From Cylindrospermum stagnale PCC 7417 (GTDB taxonomy: Bacteria > Cyanobacteriota > Cyanobacteriia > Cyanobacteriales > Nostocaceae): a stretch of DNA of 64,000 bases. A program made the translations under genes and the position numbers. Below are positions 43,904 through 54,612 of this stretch, piece by piece. Each line of letters starts with the position of its first letter. Position 1 is the stretch's first letter. Under the pieces are notes generated by a model. It did no database searches and was not told where the DNA came from. It saw nothing but the letters and a program-made list of their open reading frames with translations. The DNA lies in contig NC_019757.1 in NCBI RefSeq assembly GCF_000317535.1, positions 6,289,501 to 6,353,500 on the forward strand. The letters run 5' to 3'.

Positions 43904-44785
43904 ATGAGATTTAGAGATTGGGCAACTAGAGTAATGCTAATTTTTTTGATGTTCGCTGCTTTGATTTTGGCGTTGTTTATCGGCAAAGGGGCACAACTAA
44001 AAAATCAGACAGCAACATTAAACCCAGATGATACAGTCTGGAATCAATACCCAACTGTGCAACTTCAATCAGCGACAGCTTCAGGAGATAAATCTCAAAG
44101 TTTGCCTAAATCTCCGCAGAAGACGAATAAGATTGTTGCCAGATATACAACTACTCAAGCTTTTGCTAGATACAAACCTAGTTTTGCAGCGGTTGCGGTT
44201 CATCCTAGCAATTATGGAGAACGGTATGCTCAAGATGTTAATGGCGTACCTGTGAATAATCAAGCGATTATCGTTATTCATGAAACTAGTAATTCTGCTT
44301 CTAGTGCGATTAATTTTTTTCAAACTCCCCATAGTGATGAAAGTGTCCAAGCAAGTTATCACGCTATGATTAGGCAAGATGGCACGGTGATTTATTTAGT
44401 CCCACCTTCTAAGCGGGCTTTTGGTGCTGCTAATTCTATCTTTTATGGGGTTAATGGTGCGGAAACTGTGCAAACTAATCCCAATTTGCCACCATCTGTC
44501 AATAATTTTGCTTATCATGTTTCTTTGGAAACGCCACCCGATGCTTGGGGAGATAGCAAAATATCAACCCACAGCGGATATAGTGAAGCTCAATATAATT
44601 CTTTGGCTTGGTTAATTGCTCAAAGTCAAGTTCCTGATGAGCGCATTACTACTCACAAAATAGTAGACCATTCAGGAAAGAAAGTTGACCCGATAAGTTT
44701 TGATTTCAACAGGTTTTTTAATTCACTTCGTGCTTTTCGGCAGCTAAAACCAATTAATACGGCTAATACGGTGAAAAAGCCCTAA
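43904..44785 (+). CDS. N-acetylmuramoyl-L-alanine amidase (Amidase_2/PGRP type)
   Basis: This 293-residue protein starts at ATG 43904. A hydrophobic stretch at about 11-28 (VMLIFLMFAALILALFIGKG) acts as signal anchor. The Amidase_2 domain (about 100-265) shows IIVIHETSNSASSAINFF with a zinc His, SVQASYHAMIRQDGTVIYLV with a second His and YNSLAWLIAQ. The last zinc ligand region is TTHKIVDHSGKKVDPISFDF. It would cleave the amide between MurNAc and the stem peptide in the periplasm. The stop codon and final residues lie within a dispersed repeat. Confidence 0.88.
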   Translation: MRFRDWATRVMLIFLMFAALILALFIGKGAQLKNQTATLNPDDTVWNQYPTVQLQSATASGDKSQSLPKSPQKTNKIVARYTTTQAFARYKPSFAAVAVHPSNYGERYAQDVNGVPVNNQAIIVIHETSNSASSAINFFQTPHSDESVQASYHAMIRQDGTVIYLVPPSKRAFGAANSIFYGVNGAETVQTNPNLPPSVNNFAYHVSLETPPDAWGDSKISTHSGYSEAQYNSLAWLIAQSQVPDERITTHKIVDHSGKKVDPISFDFNRFFNSLRAFRQLKPINTANTVKKP

Positions 44786-45019
44786 CGACTAGAAGTCGCG
44801 CGCCACATGCTTCTCCCAAGGGGAGACGCTGCGCGAACAAGTCGGCGGAGCCGACGGCAGTCGCTTTATGCCGGGGAACCCTTTCGGCAGTCGCTCATGG
44901 GGGAAACCCCCAAGACCGCGCTGCCTCACCACCGCGCTGCCTCCCCAACGCAGTGGCTTGGCTACACAAACGTTCGCGTAGCGTCCCGTAGGGATAGTCT
45001 GCCTGCGCGAACTAAATAC
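44778..45019 (+). repeat. Composite of nested dispersed repeats
   Basis: The outer halves (AGCCCTAACGACTAGAAGTC and GCTACACAAA ... GCGAACTAAATAC) correspond to the 60-bp unit at 37851-37910. Some 160 bp of other palindromic, GC-rich repeat DNA splits them (GACGCTGCGCGAAC, GGCGGAGCCGACGG, GGGGGAAACCCCC), with a further insert CGTAGCGTCCCGTAGGGATA. The unit also supplies the stop codon of the amidase gene. Confidence 0.75.
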
Positions 45020-45356
45020 ATAAACATAATATTTCTCTGGTTTATTATCATCGTCAAATACTGTGACTTTAGGCATATCTTGACCACTTTTTGAGCCATA
45101 AAATGACCGCAGCGTCACGTAATTTCGGCGCATACAGCACACAAGCAGTATAAAGTTGTGAGTCAAATCATGACCGCAGGTTTGATTTGTGAGCCATAAT
45201 GCGACTACGAGTTTTGTTTGTTCTTGTTTAAAATAGTAAGTATCAAAACATACCTATTTTGGACATAATTTAAACTTTTGTTATAGGATATGCCTCAAAG
45301 CGGTCAAGATATGACTCAAAAGTCTTTTTGGCATAAGAATTGAGCCTTCTTTGATG
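45020..45356. other. Intergenic region without recognisable gene
   Basis: Several ATGACCGCAG / GTCAAGATATGACTCAAAA-like words recur here (about 45100-45330), hinting at a decayed repeat. No coding sequence is supported. Confidence 0.4.
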
Positions 45357-45499
45357 CTTTTGTACGGTGTTAGGGAAACTGCTCACTCTTGTCAAGCGGA
45401 ATGGCTCTAAAGCATCCCAAAAACGAGGGATAAAGTGGCCGCCTATCTTGTGAGGTATATCTTGTCCTTTTTGTCCTTTTTATCCCTAAAAGCACACTG
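45355..45499. mobile_element. MITE-like element, copy 1 (about 145 bp)
   Basis: It begins TGCTTTTGTACGGTGTTAGG and ends ATCCCTAAAAGCACA. The sequence is almost identical to 47158-47302 through about 135 bp (GCGGAATGGCTCTAAAGCAT, GGATAAAGTGGCCGCCTATC). The ends form a short inverted repeat (TGCTTTT/AAAAGCA, with AGGGA/TCCCT inside). It directly abuts an integrase fragment. Confidence 0.75.
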
Positions 45500-45667
45500 A
45501 GAGTCATTCAGGAAATATCGGGGCATAGGAATTTAGAGCAGCTGCAAAGATACTTGGAAGTGAGCGATGAGCAAGTGTTGGGAGCGGCGGCGGCGCTGTC
45601 GATGCTATCACCAGTTTCGGAGGATGTCGGAAAATACCTGATTAACGCTATCAGAAATTCTCAATAA
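45498..45667 (+). pseudogene. C-terminal fragment of a tyrosine integrase
   Basis: The frame leaving the MITE-like element reads VIQEISGHRNLEQLQRYLEV then SDEQVLGAAAALSML, ending in a stop at 45665-45667. GHRNLxQLxRY with the nucleophilic Tyr is the C-terminal signature of phage-type integrases. The upstream catalytic region is missing. It overlaps the end of the minus-strand nucleotidyltransferase gene by 17 bp. Confidence 0.75.
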
Positions 45668-46463
45668 CTTTTTGTAGATATTCGGTGGAGGCAACTTCCG
45701 CTTGCGATCGCACCACCAAAGTCGGGAACTTTAACGCATCTCGCAACTGGCGATAAAAGTGAATACTGTTTTGTAGCACTTGAGCAATTTCATGCTGATT
45801 GTGTTGAGCAGCAATAGTCTGGTAAAAATCTCCAAGCCGGAGTGGAATTTCTTTCTCTAGATTTCTAACTCCACGCGGTAGTCGCCCTGCCTCAACTTTA
45901 GCCAATGGTGCTAAAATCTGCGCCCGGAGAAACGCTAAAAAATCAAGGGCTTCAAAGAGTTCACCTCTACCTAATCTAGCGGCGCAGTAGTGTACCCATA
46001 CCCAAAAGCGGTCTTCAATCCATTGCAAATCAATCGGTGGATAGTGACATGGGTTATTGGCAATAGCTATTGTCAGTAAATTTTCTTGCTCCCACAAAAC
46101 CACCGGATTTTCTACTCGGTCTGTTGTGAAATCTTGTAAAAGTAAAAACTTTAAATCAACGTGTACTAAAGGATTGTTGTAAAGACAAATTAACAATCTC
46201 GGTTCACCGACGTGTTCGCCAGTAAAAGCTGCTAACAATGAACCAAATTGACTGGCAAAATTTTGGCGCTCTTGTAAAATATTTTGGTAATGAACATCAT
46301 CTACAACAATTATTAAATCTAAATCAGAATACTCATCCATTTCTCCTCTTAAATAAGAGCCAGCGATCGCCACACCTAATAAGCGTTCATCAGTCTGCAA
46401 CTTTACAAGCATCTTTTCTAAAAAAGAACGCTGTGGTTCGGGAATTGGCATATTATCTTTCAT
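45651..46463 (-). CDS. Nucleotidyltransferase-fold protein with helical C-terminus
   Basis: This 270-residue protein starts at ATG 46463 (a second Met at residue 5 is possible). The polymerase-beta-like nucleotidyltransferase motif is GVAIAGSYLRGEMDEYSDLD followed by LIIVVDD. The third acidic residue is likely in LVHVDLKFLLL. The C-terminal helical region (ARLGRGELFEALDFLAFLRA, PLRLGDFYQTIAAQHNQHEI) resembles aminoglycoside nucleotidyltransferase-like proteins. Function is not deducible. It may modify a small molecule or tRNA. It is isolated between repeat-rich segments. Confidence 0.8.
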   Translation of the reverse strand: MKDNMPIPEPQRSFLEKMLVKLQTDERLLGVAIAGSYLRGEMDEYSDLDLIIVVDDVHYQNILQERQNFASQFGSLLAAFTGEHVGEPRLLICLYNNPLVHVDLKFLLLQDFTTDRVENPVVLWEQENLLTIAIANNPCHYPPIDLQWIEDRFWVWVHYCAARLGRGELFEALDFLAFLRAQILAPLAKVEAGRLPRGVRNLEKEIPLRLGDFYQTIAAQHNQHEIAQVLQNSIHFYRQLRDALKFPTLVVRSQAEVASTEYLQKVIENF

Positions 46464-47157
46464 CTGTTGGCTCTGTCAATTGACTAAGTTTTACAATAGC
46501 TTGCGTTGATGTCGCTCTATGTGAAGTAAAAAATATAAGTTTAATTGTAATCGCTCAATAAATTGGGGTAAATAGGTTAGCAGGTAGTCCGCCTCCAATT
46601 ATTGAGCGGATACAGAGAAGCCATGTAGAGGTAAGGGGGGCGGTAATAGGGGTTTAAGAGGGTTGAGTTAAACTACCCAGGAAAAATGTAGATTGGTTTT
46701 TTGAAAAGTTATGTAGTACAGATGTAGGCAACTATAACAGGAAAGAAAGGATAAACCATTGAGTGATATGTCCCATACCCTGGGGATTATATATAAATAG
46801 AAAGCTGTGGGGTGTGGGACGGTCTAAAACTTTGTGGTGCAAGAGTTACAGCCGTTGGGTTAAAGGGTAACTTTAGGTGTAATTTTGGTGTGTCCGCAGT
46901 CCAAGTTAGATTATTAGTGTTTAAAGTAGTGTGGGGTGCTGTACGGTGGATTCTATATTTATAGAATTTATCAAACTTAAATCGCGTTTTTAGCGATATG
47001 GGGAATTAGGGATTGGGGATTGGTAAAAATGCCGGGGAAAAATTCTTGAGGGAAAATGGCGATGGCGTAACCGCCCGCCGTAGGCAATCGCTAGTTGAGC
47101 GAGTCGCGCCGGGAAGAATGCCAGCGGGGAAAGTCTCACGCCTAAAATTTGGGGCCT
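46464..47157. other. G-rich intergenic region with several predicted hairpins
   Basis: About 700 bp without a gene. On the plus strand it is rich in G/T and poor in C (for example around 46625-46670). Hairpins visible by eye are CGCTCAATAAATTGG / CCAATTATTGAGCG (46552-46608, one bulge), GTCCCATACCC / GGGTGTGGGAC (46770-46820) and ATTCTATA/TATAGAAT (about 46950-46967). The end near 47040-47110 holds HIP1-type repeats. It could be a noncoding RNA or repeat debris. Confidence 0.45.
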
Positions 47158-47302
47158 GTGCTTTTGTAAGGTGTTAGGGAAACTGCTCACTCTTGTCAAG
47201 CGGAATGGCTCTAAAGCATCCCAAAAACGAGGGATAAAGTGGCCGCCTATCTTGTGAGGTATATCTTGTCCTTTTTGTCCTGTTTATCCCTAAAAGCACA
47301 AA
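47158..47302. mobile_element. MITE-like element, copy 2 (about 145 bp)
   Basis: It begins TGTGCTTTTGTAAGGTGTTA and ends ATCCCTAAAAGCACA. It is nearly identical to 45355-45499 and interrupts an RloB-like reading frame at its right edge. Confidence 0.75.
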
Positions 47303-47556
47303 TACACAAACCACTTTAGCAAATTTTAGTTTAATGCCTTTTTTACTGTCTTGTATATTATCTTGAAATAACCTGTAAGCTTCGTTAATGATTTCTAGAG
47401 GAGCACTACAACCAACTGGATAAACTTTAATATCAATTGTTGTCGTTAGTCCTAGATTCGATTTGTTTGAGTAACTCGAAATAGTTCTGTTCTGTTTCTC
47501 CTTCAACTACAATTAAATAATCATCTCTAGATTCTTGATTAGATAATACCAAATTG
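47303..47556 (-). pseudogene. RloB-like protein remnant
   Basis: On the minus strand the reading INLVLSNQESRDDYLIVVEG, then ETEQNYFELLKQIESR shows the TOPRIM-like EGxxTExxYF motif of RloB. A frameshift then switches to IDIKVYPVGCSAPLEIINEA, YRLFQDNIQ and KLKFAKVVCVFV. At that point, where RloB normally has VFDRD, MITE copy 2 begins. RloB pairs with RloA AAA ATPases in some restriction and phage-defence loci, and none is present here. No start codon is visible. Confidence 0.65.
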
Positions 47557-47593
47557 ATATGAAGTTGGATATAATAAGATATTAAAAAAAATT

Positions 47594-47658
47594 AAACGCA
47601 GATAAACGCAGATAAAGATGGATAATTAAATTGATTTCATCATTCTGTGCAGCCTCGC
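47594..47658 (+). repeat. Dispersed GCAGATAAAC-type repeat, copy 2
   Basis: It matches 29390-29452 almost base for base (ACGCAGATAAAGATGGATAA, then TTCTGTGCAGCCTCGCATAA). Confidence 0.8.
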
Positions 47659-47904
47659 ATAAAATTGGTATAACCCATGAATTGTTATAATAATAAAAAT
47701 TATACAACTTGATGGGTTAAGTAGCTAGTTTAGCAAGTTAGCCTAATACTTAAACTGTGGTTATGGGCTGATTTAAGCATACAGGCGTGATCAACAAATA
47801 GCTTTAAAAAACTATAGCAGTTCTTGTTTAGATGCAATACGGTGTAGGGGCACAGCATTGCTGTGCCCCTACGAATAGATGGAAATTGAGGAAATGCTTT
47901 TTGG
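47659..47904. other. Intergenic region upstream of the ribBA stop
   Basis: About 250 bp without a gene. It carries the palindrome GTAGGGGCACAGCATTGCTG at 47844-47872, which lies 33 bp past the ribBA stop and could act as its terminator. Confidence 0.5.
47844..47872. repeat. Hyper-palindromic repeat (GTAGGGGCACAGCAT)
   Basis: GTAGGGGCACAGCA, a central T and the exact complement. Related copies are at 54534-54560 and, decayed, at 52632-52657. Confidence 0.8.
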
Positions 47905-49578
47905 CTATTGGCTAAAGCTGTAAATTTGCTGTGTCTCCAAGCGATCGCATATTGAAGATGGTACAGTCTTAGGGGCGAATATCTCTCGGTCTAGTTGCAC
48001 TTGCAAGTTACTCAGGGGATCGCTACCAGGAGAGATGAGAAATTCTACCTTCTGGACGTATGGCAAAGTCACCAGATCATCTAAAATTTGGAATATTGCT
48101 TGCAGGTAAGGATGTCCAGTCTGTTCAAACCAATCAGCGTCAGCGACTTTGGCTTGATCAAAGCCGAGATGCACAGTTAAGGATGGTTTGTCAAAAAGTG
48201 CGATCGCTAATGGACGCGCTTCTTCCTGTAACAATAAATCATTAATTTTCGCTAAATGCCGCAGTTTCTCTAAACGTTCATAGCGTAGGGTCACTAATTG
48301 CGGGTCATCTAGCCAATGAATTGCCACTGTCACCAGATAAGTTTGTAACAGCATGTGACCCAGCTTTTGCGCTTTCGTCGCTAGGTAATAAGAATTGTAG
48401 TCAGTGGCCTCAATCAACAGCGGCACACGATCAACAACTTCCAACCCATAGCCCTTAACACCGGCAATTTTTCGGGGGTTATTCGTAATTAGGCGGATTT
48501 TTTTAATACCCAAATCCATGAGCATTTGCGCCCCCATACCATAGTCTCGCAGGTCAGCGGGAAAACCTAGACGCTCATTCGCTTCTACCGTATCCAGCCC
48601 CATATCCTGCAACGAGTAGGCTTTGAGCTTATTAATTAATCCGATTCCCCGTCCTTCTTGCCGCAGGTAAACAACGACACCTTGACCGGCAGATTCAATC
48701 ATTTTCAATGCTGCTTGTAGCTGCATTCGACAGTCACAGCGCAAAGAACCCAAAGCATCGCCAGTTAAGCATTCTGAGTGCATCCGCACCATCACCGCTT
48801 CATCTTGGAAGGTTGCAGGGTCGCCCTTAACAACTGCTACGTGTTCGTGATTATCCAAGGTGTGGCGATAACCGTAAATGCGGAAATGACCGAATTGGGT
48901 GGGTAGTTCGGTAATAGTTTCGCGAATCACCAAGCGATCGTGTTGTAGACGGTAACTAATTAAATCCGCAATGCTAATAATTTTCAGTTTATGAGTTTTG
49001 GCATATTCGATTAACTGGTTTAACCGCGCCATTGAACCATCGGAGTTTTGAATTTCACAAATTACCCCAGCGGGGTATAGTCCAGCAAGTCGGGATAAAT
49101 CAACAGCCGCTTCCGTATGTCCTGCTCGTTTTAGCACGCCACCCTGTTTTGCTCGAATCGGGAAAATGTGACCAGGACGACGTAAATCTTCGGGTTTTGT
49201 CGCTGGGTTGAGAGCTACTTGGATTGTGCGGGCGCGGTCTTCTGCTGAGATGCCAGTCGTTACGCCCAATTGTGGACCAGCGTCTATACTGACAGTGAAA
49301 GCTGTTTGGTTAGTATCAGTTATATTACTCACCATCAATGGCAAGTTCAATTCATCCAAGCGATCGCCAGTCATCGCCAGGCAAATTAGTCCTCTGGCTT
49401 CCACCGCCATAAAATTGATCATGTCGGGGGTAGCAAATTGGGCGGCACAAATTAAGTCGCCTTCATTTTCTCTATTTTCGTCATCTACCACCACGATGAC
49501 GCGACCAGCTTTCAGATCTGCCAAGGCGGCATCAATCGAATCAAATTTAAAGGTTAGGGTAGTCTTAGGCTCTGACAC
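47905..49578 (-). CDS. ribBA: Bifunctional RibBA: DHBP synthase / GTP cyclohydrolase II
   Basis: This 557-residue protein starts at GTG 49578. The N-terminal DHBP synthase (about 12-215) has [18 protein letters not shown] and [17 protein letters not shown]. The central GTP cyclohydrolase II (about 220-420) has [20 protein letters not shown] with zinc cysteines, [20 protein letters not shown] and [22 protein letters not shown]-terminal extension of about 130 residues is typical of cyanobacterial RibBA. It makes the two precursors of riboflavin from ribulose-5-phosphate and GTP. It is divergent from argC with about 280 bp between them. No FMN riboswitch is evident. Confidence 0.96.
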   Translation of the reverse strand: MSEPKTTLTFKFDSIDAALADLKAGRVIVVVDDENRENEGDLICAAQFATPDMINFMAVEARGLICLAMTGDRLDELNLPLMVSNITDTNQTAFTVSIDAGPQLGVTTGISAEDRARTIQVALNPATKPEDLRRPGHIFPIRAKQGGVLKRAGHTEAAVDLSRLAGLYPAGVICEIQNSDGSMARLNQLIEYAKTHKLKIISIADLISYRLQHDRLVIRETITELPTQFGHFRIYGYRHTLDNHEHVAVVKGDPATFQDEAVMVRMHSECLTGDALGSLRCDCRMQLQAALKMIESAGQGVVVYLRQEGRGIGLINKLKAYSLQDMGLDTVEANERLGFPADLRDYGMGAQMLMDLGIKKIRLITNNPRKIAGVKGYGLEVVDRVPLLIEATDYNSYYLATKAQKLGHMLLQTYLVTVAIHWLDDPQLVTLRYERLEKLRHLAKINDLLLQEEARPLAIALFDKPSLTVHLGFDQAKVADADWFEQTGHPYLQAIFQILDDLVTLPYVQKVEFLISPGSDPLSNLQVQLDREIFAPKTVPSSICDRLETQQIYSFSQ

Positions 49579-49861
49579 AAACGATTTCCAGCTACCTATG
49601 TAAACTTTTTTTTCACAAAATTCTTCTTTTAGATTGTAGCTCTTTTATTCAGCACAGAAGTAGACTAGCAACGATTCGTTGACATGAAAGCACTGTACGA
49701 GGGATTGAGGATTGTGCGGAGGAATTATTGAATTCGTCTTGAAGATTGTCTCTTCCTATTACCGATTACCCATTTTGGGGTTTTGTGCGCTTGGCGTCTA
49801 GTCGCTGATATGTTGATAGCTGAGAACCAAATTAACCAAAAACAGATAAGGATTTCAGATT

Positions 49862-50920
49862 ATGGGCAATTTTAGACGTGTACCCGTTGGAATTGTCGGT
49901 GCATCAGGCTATGGCGGAGTGCAACTAGTCCGACTCTTAATGGATCATCCAGAACTCGAACTGGTTTATTTAGGTGGTGAGAGCAGTGCGGGAAAATCCT
50001 TTGGCGATCTCTACCCCCATCTGGCACATATAGTCAACTTACCAATTGAGGCGGTAGAACCAGAAATAATTGCTCACCGCTGTGAAGTCGTGTTTCTTTC
50101 TCTACCCAATGGTTTGGCTTGCCAAATCGCTCCCCAACTGCTGGAAAAAGGCTGTAAGGTACTCGATCTGAGTGCGGACTACCGATTCAGTGATTTGGCA
50201 ACTTATACAAGTTGGTATGGTAAAGACCGAAGCGATCGCACCACAGCGGCCACAGCAGTTTATGGATTACCAGAACTTTATCGCGATCGCATCGCTGAAG
50301 CCCAACTCATTGGCTGTCCTGGTTGCTATCCCACCGCCAGCCTGCTAGCACTGTCGCCACTTCTAAAGCAAGGCTTAATCGTGCCGGAAACAGCGATCAT
50401 CGATGCCAAATCTGGCACATCTGGCGGCGGAAGACAAGCCAAAGTCAACTTGTTGCTAGCCGAAGCAGATAACTCCCTCGCCGCCTATGGTGTAGCCCGT
50501 CACCGCCACACCCCAGAAATTGAGCAGATTTGCAGCGAATTAGCCGGACACGAAGTCACCATCCAATTTACACCCCACCTAATCCCAATGGTGCGGGGAA
50601 TTTTGGCAACCGTATACGCCACACTGCGCGATCCTGGTCTAGTGCGAGATGACTTAATCACAATTTTCTCCGCCTTTTACCGCAACTGTCCTTGGGTGAG
50701 AATTTGTAATAGCGGTGTTTACCCCCAAACCAAATGGGCGAATGGCAGCAATCTTTGTTATATCGGTGTAGAAGTTGACCCGCGCACTGGCCGTGTAATC
50801 GTCATGTCAGCTATCGACAACTTAATTAAAGGCCAGGCGGGTCAAGCAATTCAGTGTCTAAACATCATGATGGGCTGGGATGAAACTCTTGGATTACCCA
50901 AGTTAGGATTTTATCCCTAA
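49862..50920 (+). CDS. argC: N-acetyl-gamma-glutamyl-phosphate reductase
   Basis: This 352-residue protein starts at ATG 49862. The NADP-binding start is [18 protein letters not shown]. The catalytic Cys155 lies in [16 protein letters not shown], and [35 protein letters not shown] and [20 protein letters not shown] are further landmarks. It performs the third step of arginine biosynthesis. The divergent neighbour is ribBA, an arrangement I also recall in other Nostocales. Confidence 0.97.
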   Translation: MGNFRRVPVGIVGASGYGGVQLVRLLMDHPELELVYLGGESSAGKSFGDLYPHLAHIVNLPIEAVEPEIIAHRCEVVFLSLPNGLACQIAPQLLEKGCKVLDLSADYRFSDLATYTSWYGKDRSDRTTAATAVYGLPELYRDRIAEAQLIGCPGCYPTASLLALSPLLKQGLIVPETAIIDAKSGTSGGGRQAKVNLLLAEADNSLAAYGVARHRHTPEIEQICSELAGHEVTIQFTPHLIPMVRGILATVYATLRDPGLVRDDLITIFSAFYRNCPWVRICNSGVYPQTKWANGSNLCYIGVEVDPRTGRVIVMSAIDNLIKGQAGQAIQCLNIMMGWDETLGLPKLGFYP

Positions 50921-50926
50921 TTGGGG

Positions 50927-51059
50927 TAATAGGTAATGGGTCATGGGTCATGGGTCGTGGATCGTGGGTCAGGGGTAATGGGTCGTGGGTAATAGTTTTT
51001 TCAATTACCAATTACCTTTTTCCCAATTACCAATTACCTTTTTCCCAATTACCAATTAC

Positions 51060-51060
<1 letters not shown>
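50927..51060. repeat. Short tandem repeats between argC and eno
   Basis: GGGTCATGGGTCATGGGTCG-type heptamer repeats (50930-50992) are followed by about three tandem copies of a 22-bp unit, AATTACCAATTACCTTTTTC. The array runs up to the eno stop codon. This is Nostoc-type short tandem repetitive DNA. Confidence 0.85.
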
Positions 51061-52964
<1,904 letters not shown>

Positions 52965-53798
52965 ATGAAACCTACACTTACAGCAATTGCATTTTTTAGC
53001 GTCCTTGCCATGCTGGCAGGTAAAGTTAATGCTATACCGCCTGAAAGCTCCCTACAGATTACAGCGAGCAAGGCGACAAACATCAGTCAGGCTAAGGAAA
53101 AACTGGATTTGGAACTGCTAGCTAAGGCGATTACCAGCTTTTTGCAGAGCGATCGCTATCTGACAGAATCTGAATCCTTGGTGAGCGCCAAGACAAACGG
53201 CTTCGATTTCAATATTAACGTTCAAACTAAAACTCTCGCCCAATCAGGTAGAAAGTTTCGCTCCCAGATTACCTTTACCCCACAAGATGCAAAAGCAAAA
53301 CTTGACTATTTGGTGATTTCTGATGGTAAACAAGTTTGGATTTACAGACCTGACTTAAAACAATACGCCATAACTTCCTATGCAGCTTTCAAAGAATCAT
53401 TTTTCATTGGTATCTCCTCCTTGGCTTTTGTAGAAATCCCTGAAGATACTAGAAAATCAATTGTTGAAACCGATTCATCAAAGGACATTGTCCAAGAATT
53501 TGGTTTAACTAACGATTCAGGGCTAAAAGAAGAAAAACGCACAGTTGATCGCGAGGAATTGACTGTCTACAGTTACACTGATACCAAGGATGGATTTAAC
53601 TTCAGTGGCTTTTTCCAGCCAGTAACTGCAACTCTCAAGCAAATCCAAATGGGCGGTAACAGCGAAGGTTTGGATATTCTGATTACCGAAACAATTATTC
53701 AGAGAACTGCAAATCCAACTATCGACGCCCAGACTTTCAAATTTTCACCACCACCAGGTGCAAAAAAAGTAAGGTCTCTTTCGATTAGCCCTTTTTGA
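52965..53798 (+). CDS. Secreted LolA/DUF2092-like protein
   Basis: The start is taken at ATG 52965, which opens a signal peptide (MKPTLTAIAFFSVLAMLAGK, cleavage after VNA), giving 277 residues. The mature part is beta-rich with SQITFTPQDAKAKLDYLVIS and DGKQVWIYRPDLKQYAITSY, the curved-sheet pattern of LolA-like and DUF2092 proteins that bind or shield lipid. FNFSGFFQPVTATLKQIQM and FSPPPGAKKV complete the fold. A periplasmic lipid- or lipoprotein-handling role is inference. A perfect hairpin follows at 53808-53834. Confidence 0.75.
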   Translation: MKPTLTAIAFFSVLAMLAGKVNAIPPESSLQITASKATNISQAKEKLDLELLAKAITSFLQSDRYLTESESLVSAKTNGFDFNINVQTKTLAQSGRKFRSQITFTPQDAKAKLDYLVISDGKQVWIYRPDLKQYAITSYAAFKESFFIGISSLAFVEIPEDTRKSIVETDSSKDIVQEFGLTNDSGLKEEKRTVDREELTVYSYTDTKDGFNFSGFFQPVTATLKQIQMGGNSEGLDILITETIIQRTANPTIDAQTFKFSPPPGAKKVRSLSISPF

Positions 53799-53807
53799 AG
53801 CTAGTGG

Positions 53808-53834
53808 GTTGGGTTTACCCAGGGTAAACCCAAC
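53808..53834 (+). terminator. Hairpin after the DUF2092-like gene
   Basis: GTTGGGTTTACCC, a single A and the exact complement lie 10 bp past the stop. There is no T-run, so it may also be a dispersed repeat. Confidence 0.5.
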
Positions 53835-53963
53835 AAATTCATCGGTAATGTTGGGTTTCGTCCTTCAAATGCCACTTCTGAGGGCCAGATGGCGATATCG
53901 CTACATCTGCCATAAAAGCTAATTACGTTATAATTTTTCTAAAACCGCAGAAATAAATTATTT

Positions 53964-54194
53964 ATGAACAAAAAAAGTATTACAGCCATAATTCATACAG
54001 GTGATGAGTTTGGCTATGTTGCAGAGTGTGTAGAAATTTCTGTTGTTACCCAAGGGGATACTTTGGATGAAGTTGTGAAAAATCTTACTGATGCAGTTTT
54101 TTTGCATTTAGAAGGAGAAAATCCAGAGGATTTCGGATTAATTGAGCATCCCGCTATTCGCTTTATATTTGAATTACAGCCGGTTTATGCCTAA
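53964..54194 (+). CDS. hicB: HicB-family antitoxin
   Basis: This 76-residue protein starts at ATG 53964. The HicB core is ITAIIHTGDEFGYVAECVEI followed by VTQGDTLDEVVKNLTDAVFL and the short tail FGLIEHPAIRFIFELQPVYA. There is no C-terminal DNA-binding helix domain, so this is the short HicB form. The stop overlaps the toxin start by 8 bp (ATGCCTAA). The antitoxin precedes the toxin, the common order in cyanobacteria and opposite to classic hicAB. Confidence 0.88.
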   Translation: MNKKSITAIIHTGDEFGYVAECVEISVVTQGDTLDEVVKNLTDAVFLHLEGENPEDFGLIEHPAIRFIFELQPVYA

Positions 54195-54426
54195 GTTGAG
54201 AAGATTATCCGCACAGGAAACTATTGAGATTTTCAATCAATTTGGTTTTGAAATTATTAGCCAAAAAGGCAGTCATGTTAAATTGCGGAGATTAGGAGAA
54301 ACTGGAAAACAAACATTAACAATACCTAATCATAAGCAGTTGGATTTAGGTACTTGTCGGGCAATTTATCGTCAAGCGACTAAATATATTTCCGAATCAG
54401 ATTTATATGATTATTTTTATGAATAA
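54187..54426 (+). CDS. hicA: HicA-family mRNA interferase toxin
   Basis: The start is taken at ATG 54187 within the hicB stop region, giving 79 residues. The longer frame from 54142 has no support. The dsRBD-like toxin fold shows PKLRRLSAQETIEIFNQFGF, ISQKGSHVKLRRLGETGKQT with the catalytic His of the GSHxK/R motif, and LTIPNHKQLDLGTCRAIYRQ. It would cleave mRNA when not bound by HicB. The pair looks intact. Confidence 0.9.
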   Translation: MPKLRRLSAQETIEIFNQFGFEIISQKGSHVKLRRLGETGKQTLTIPNHKQLDLGTCRAIYRQATKYISESDLYDYFYE

Positions 54427-54533
54427 GTTAATTTGTTGCTATCTTATTATATTGAAAACATACTCTAGTTAAGCTAATTTGTCAGCAGCTAAAAATTACT
54501 AAAAAAGAAAAATTTTTAATGGCAGTAATACTT

Positions 54534-54560
54534 GTAGGGACACAGCATTGCTGTGTCCCT
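54534..54560. repeat. Hyper-palindromic repeat (GTAGGGACACAGCAT)
   Basis: Near-perfect palindrome GTAGGGACACAGCATTGCTG followed by TGTCCCT, same family as 47844-47872, between hicA and the next gene. Confidence 0.8.
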
Positions 54561-54612
54561 AATAATACAGCAAAATAATCGAAATTTAGTAATTTATGGA
54601 GAAGAGTCTAAT

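Noticed and set aside
47174-47506. 110-codon minus-strand ORF as an intact gene
   Set aside because: It is a join of an RloB-like remnant with read-through of a MITE-like element.
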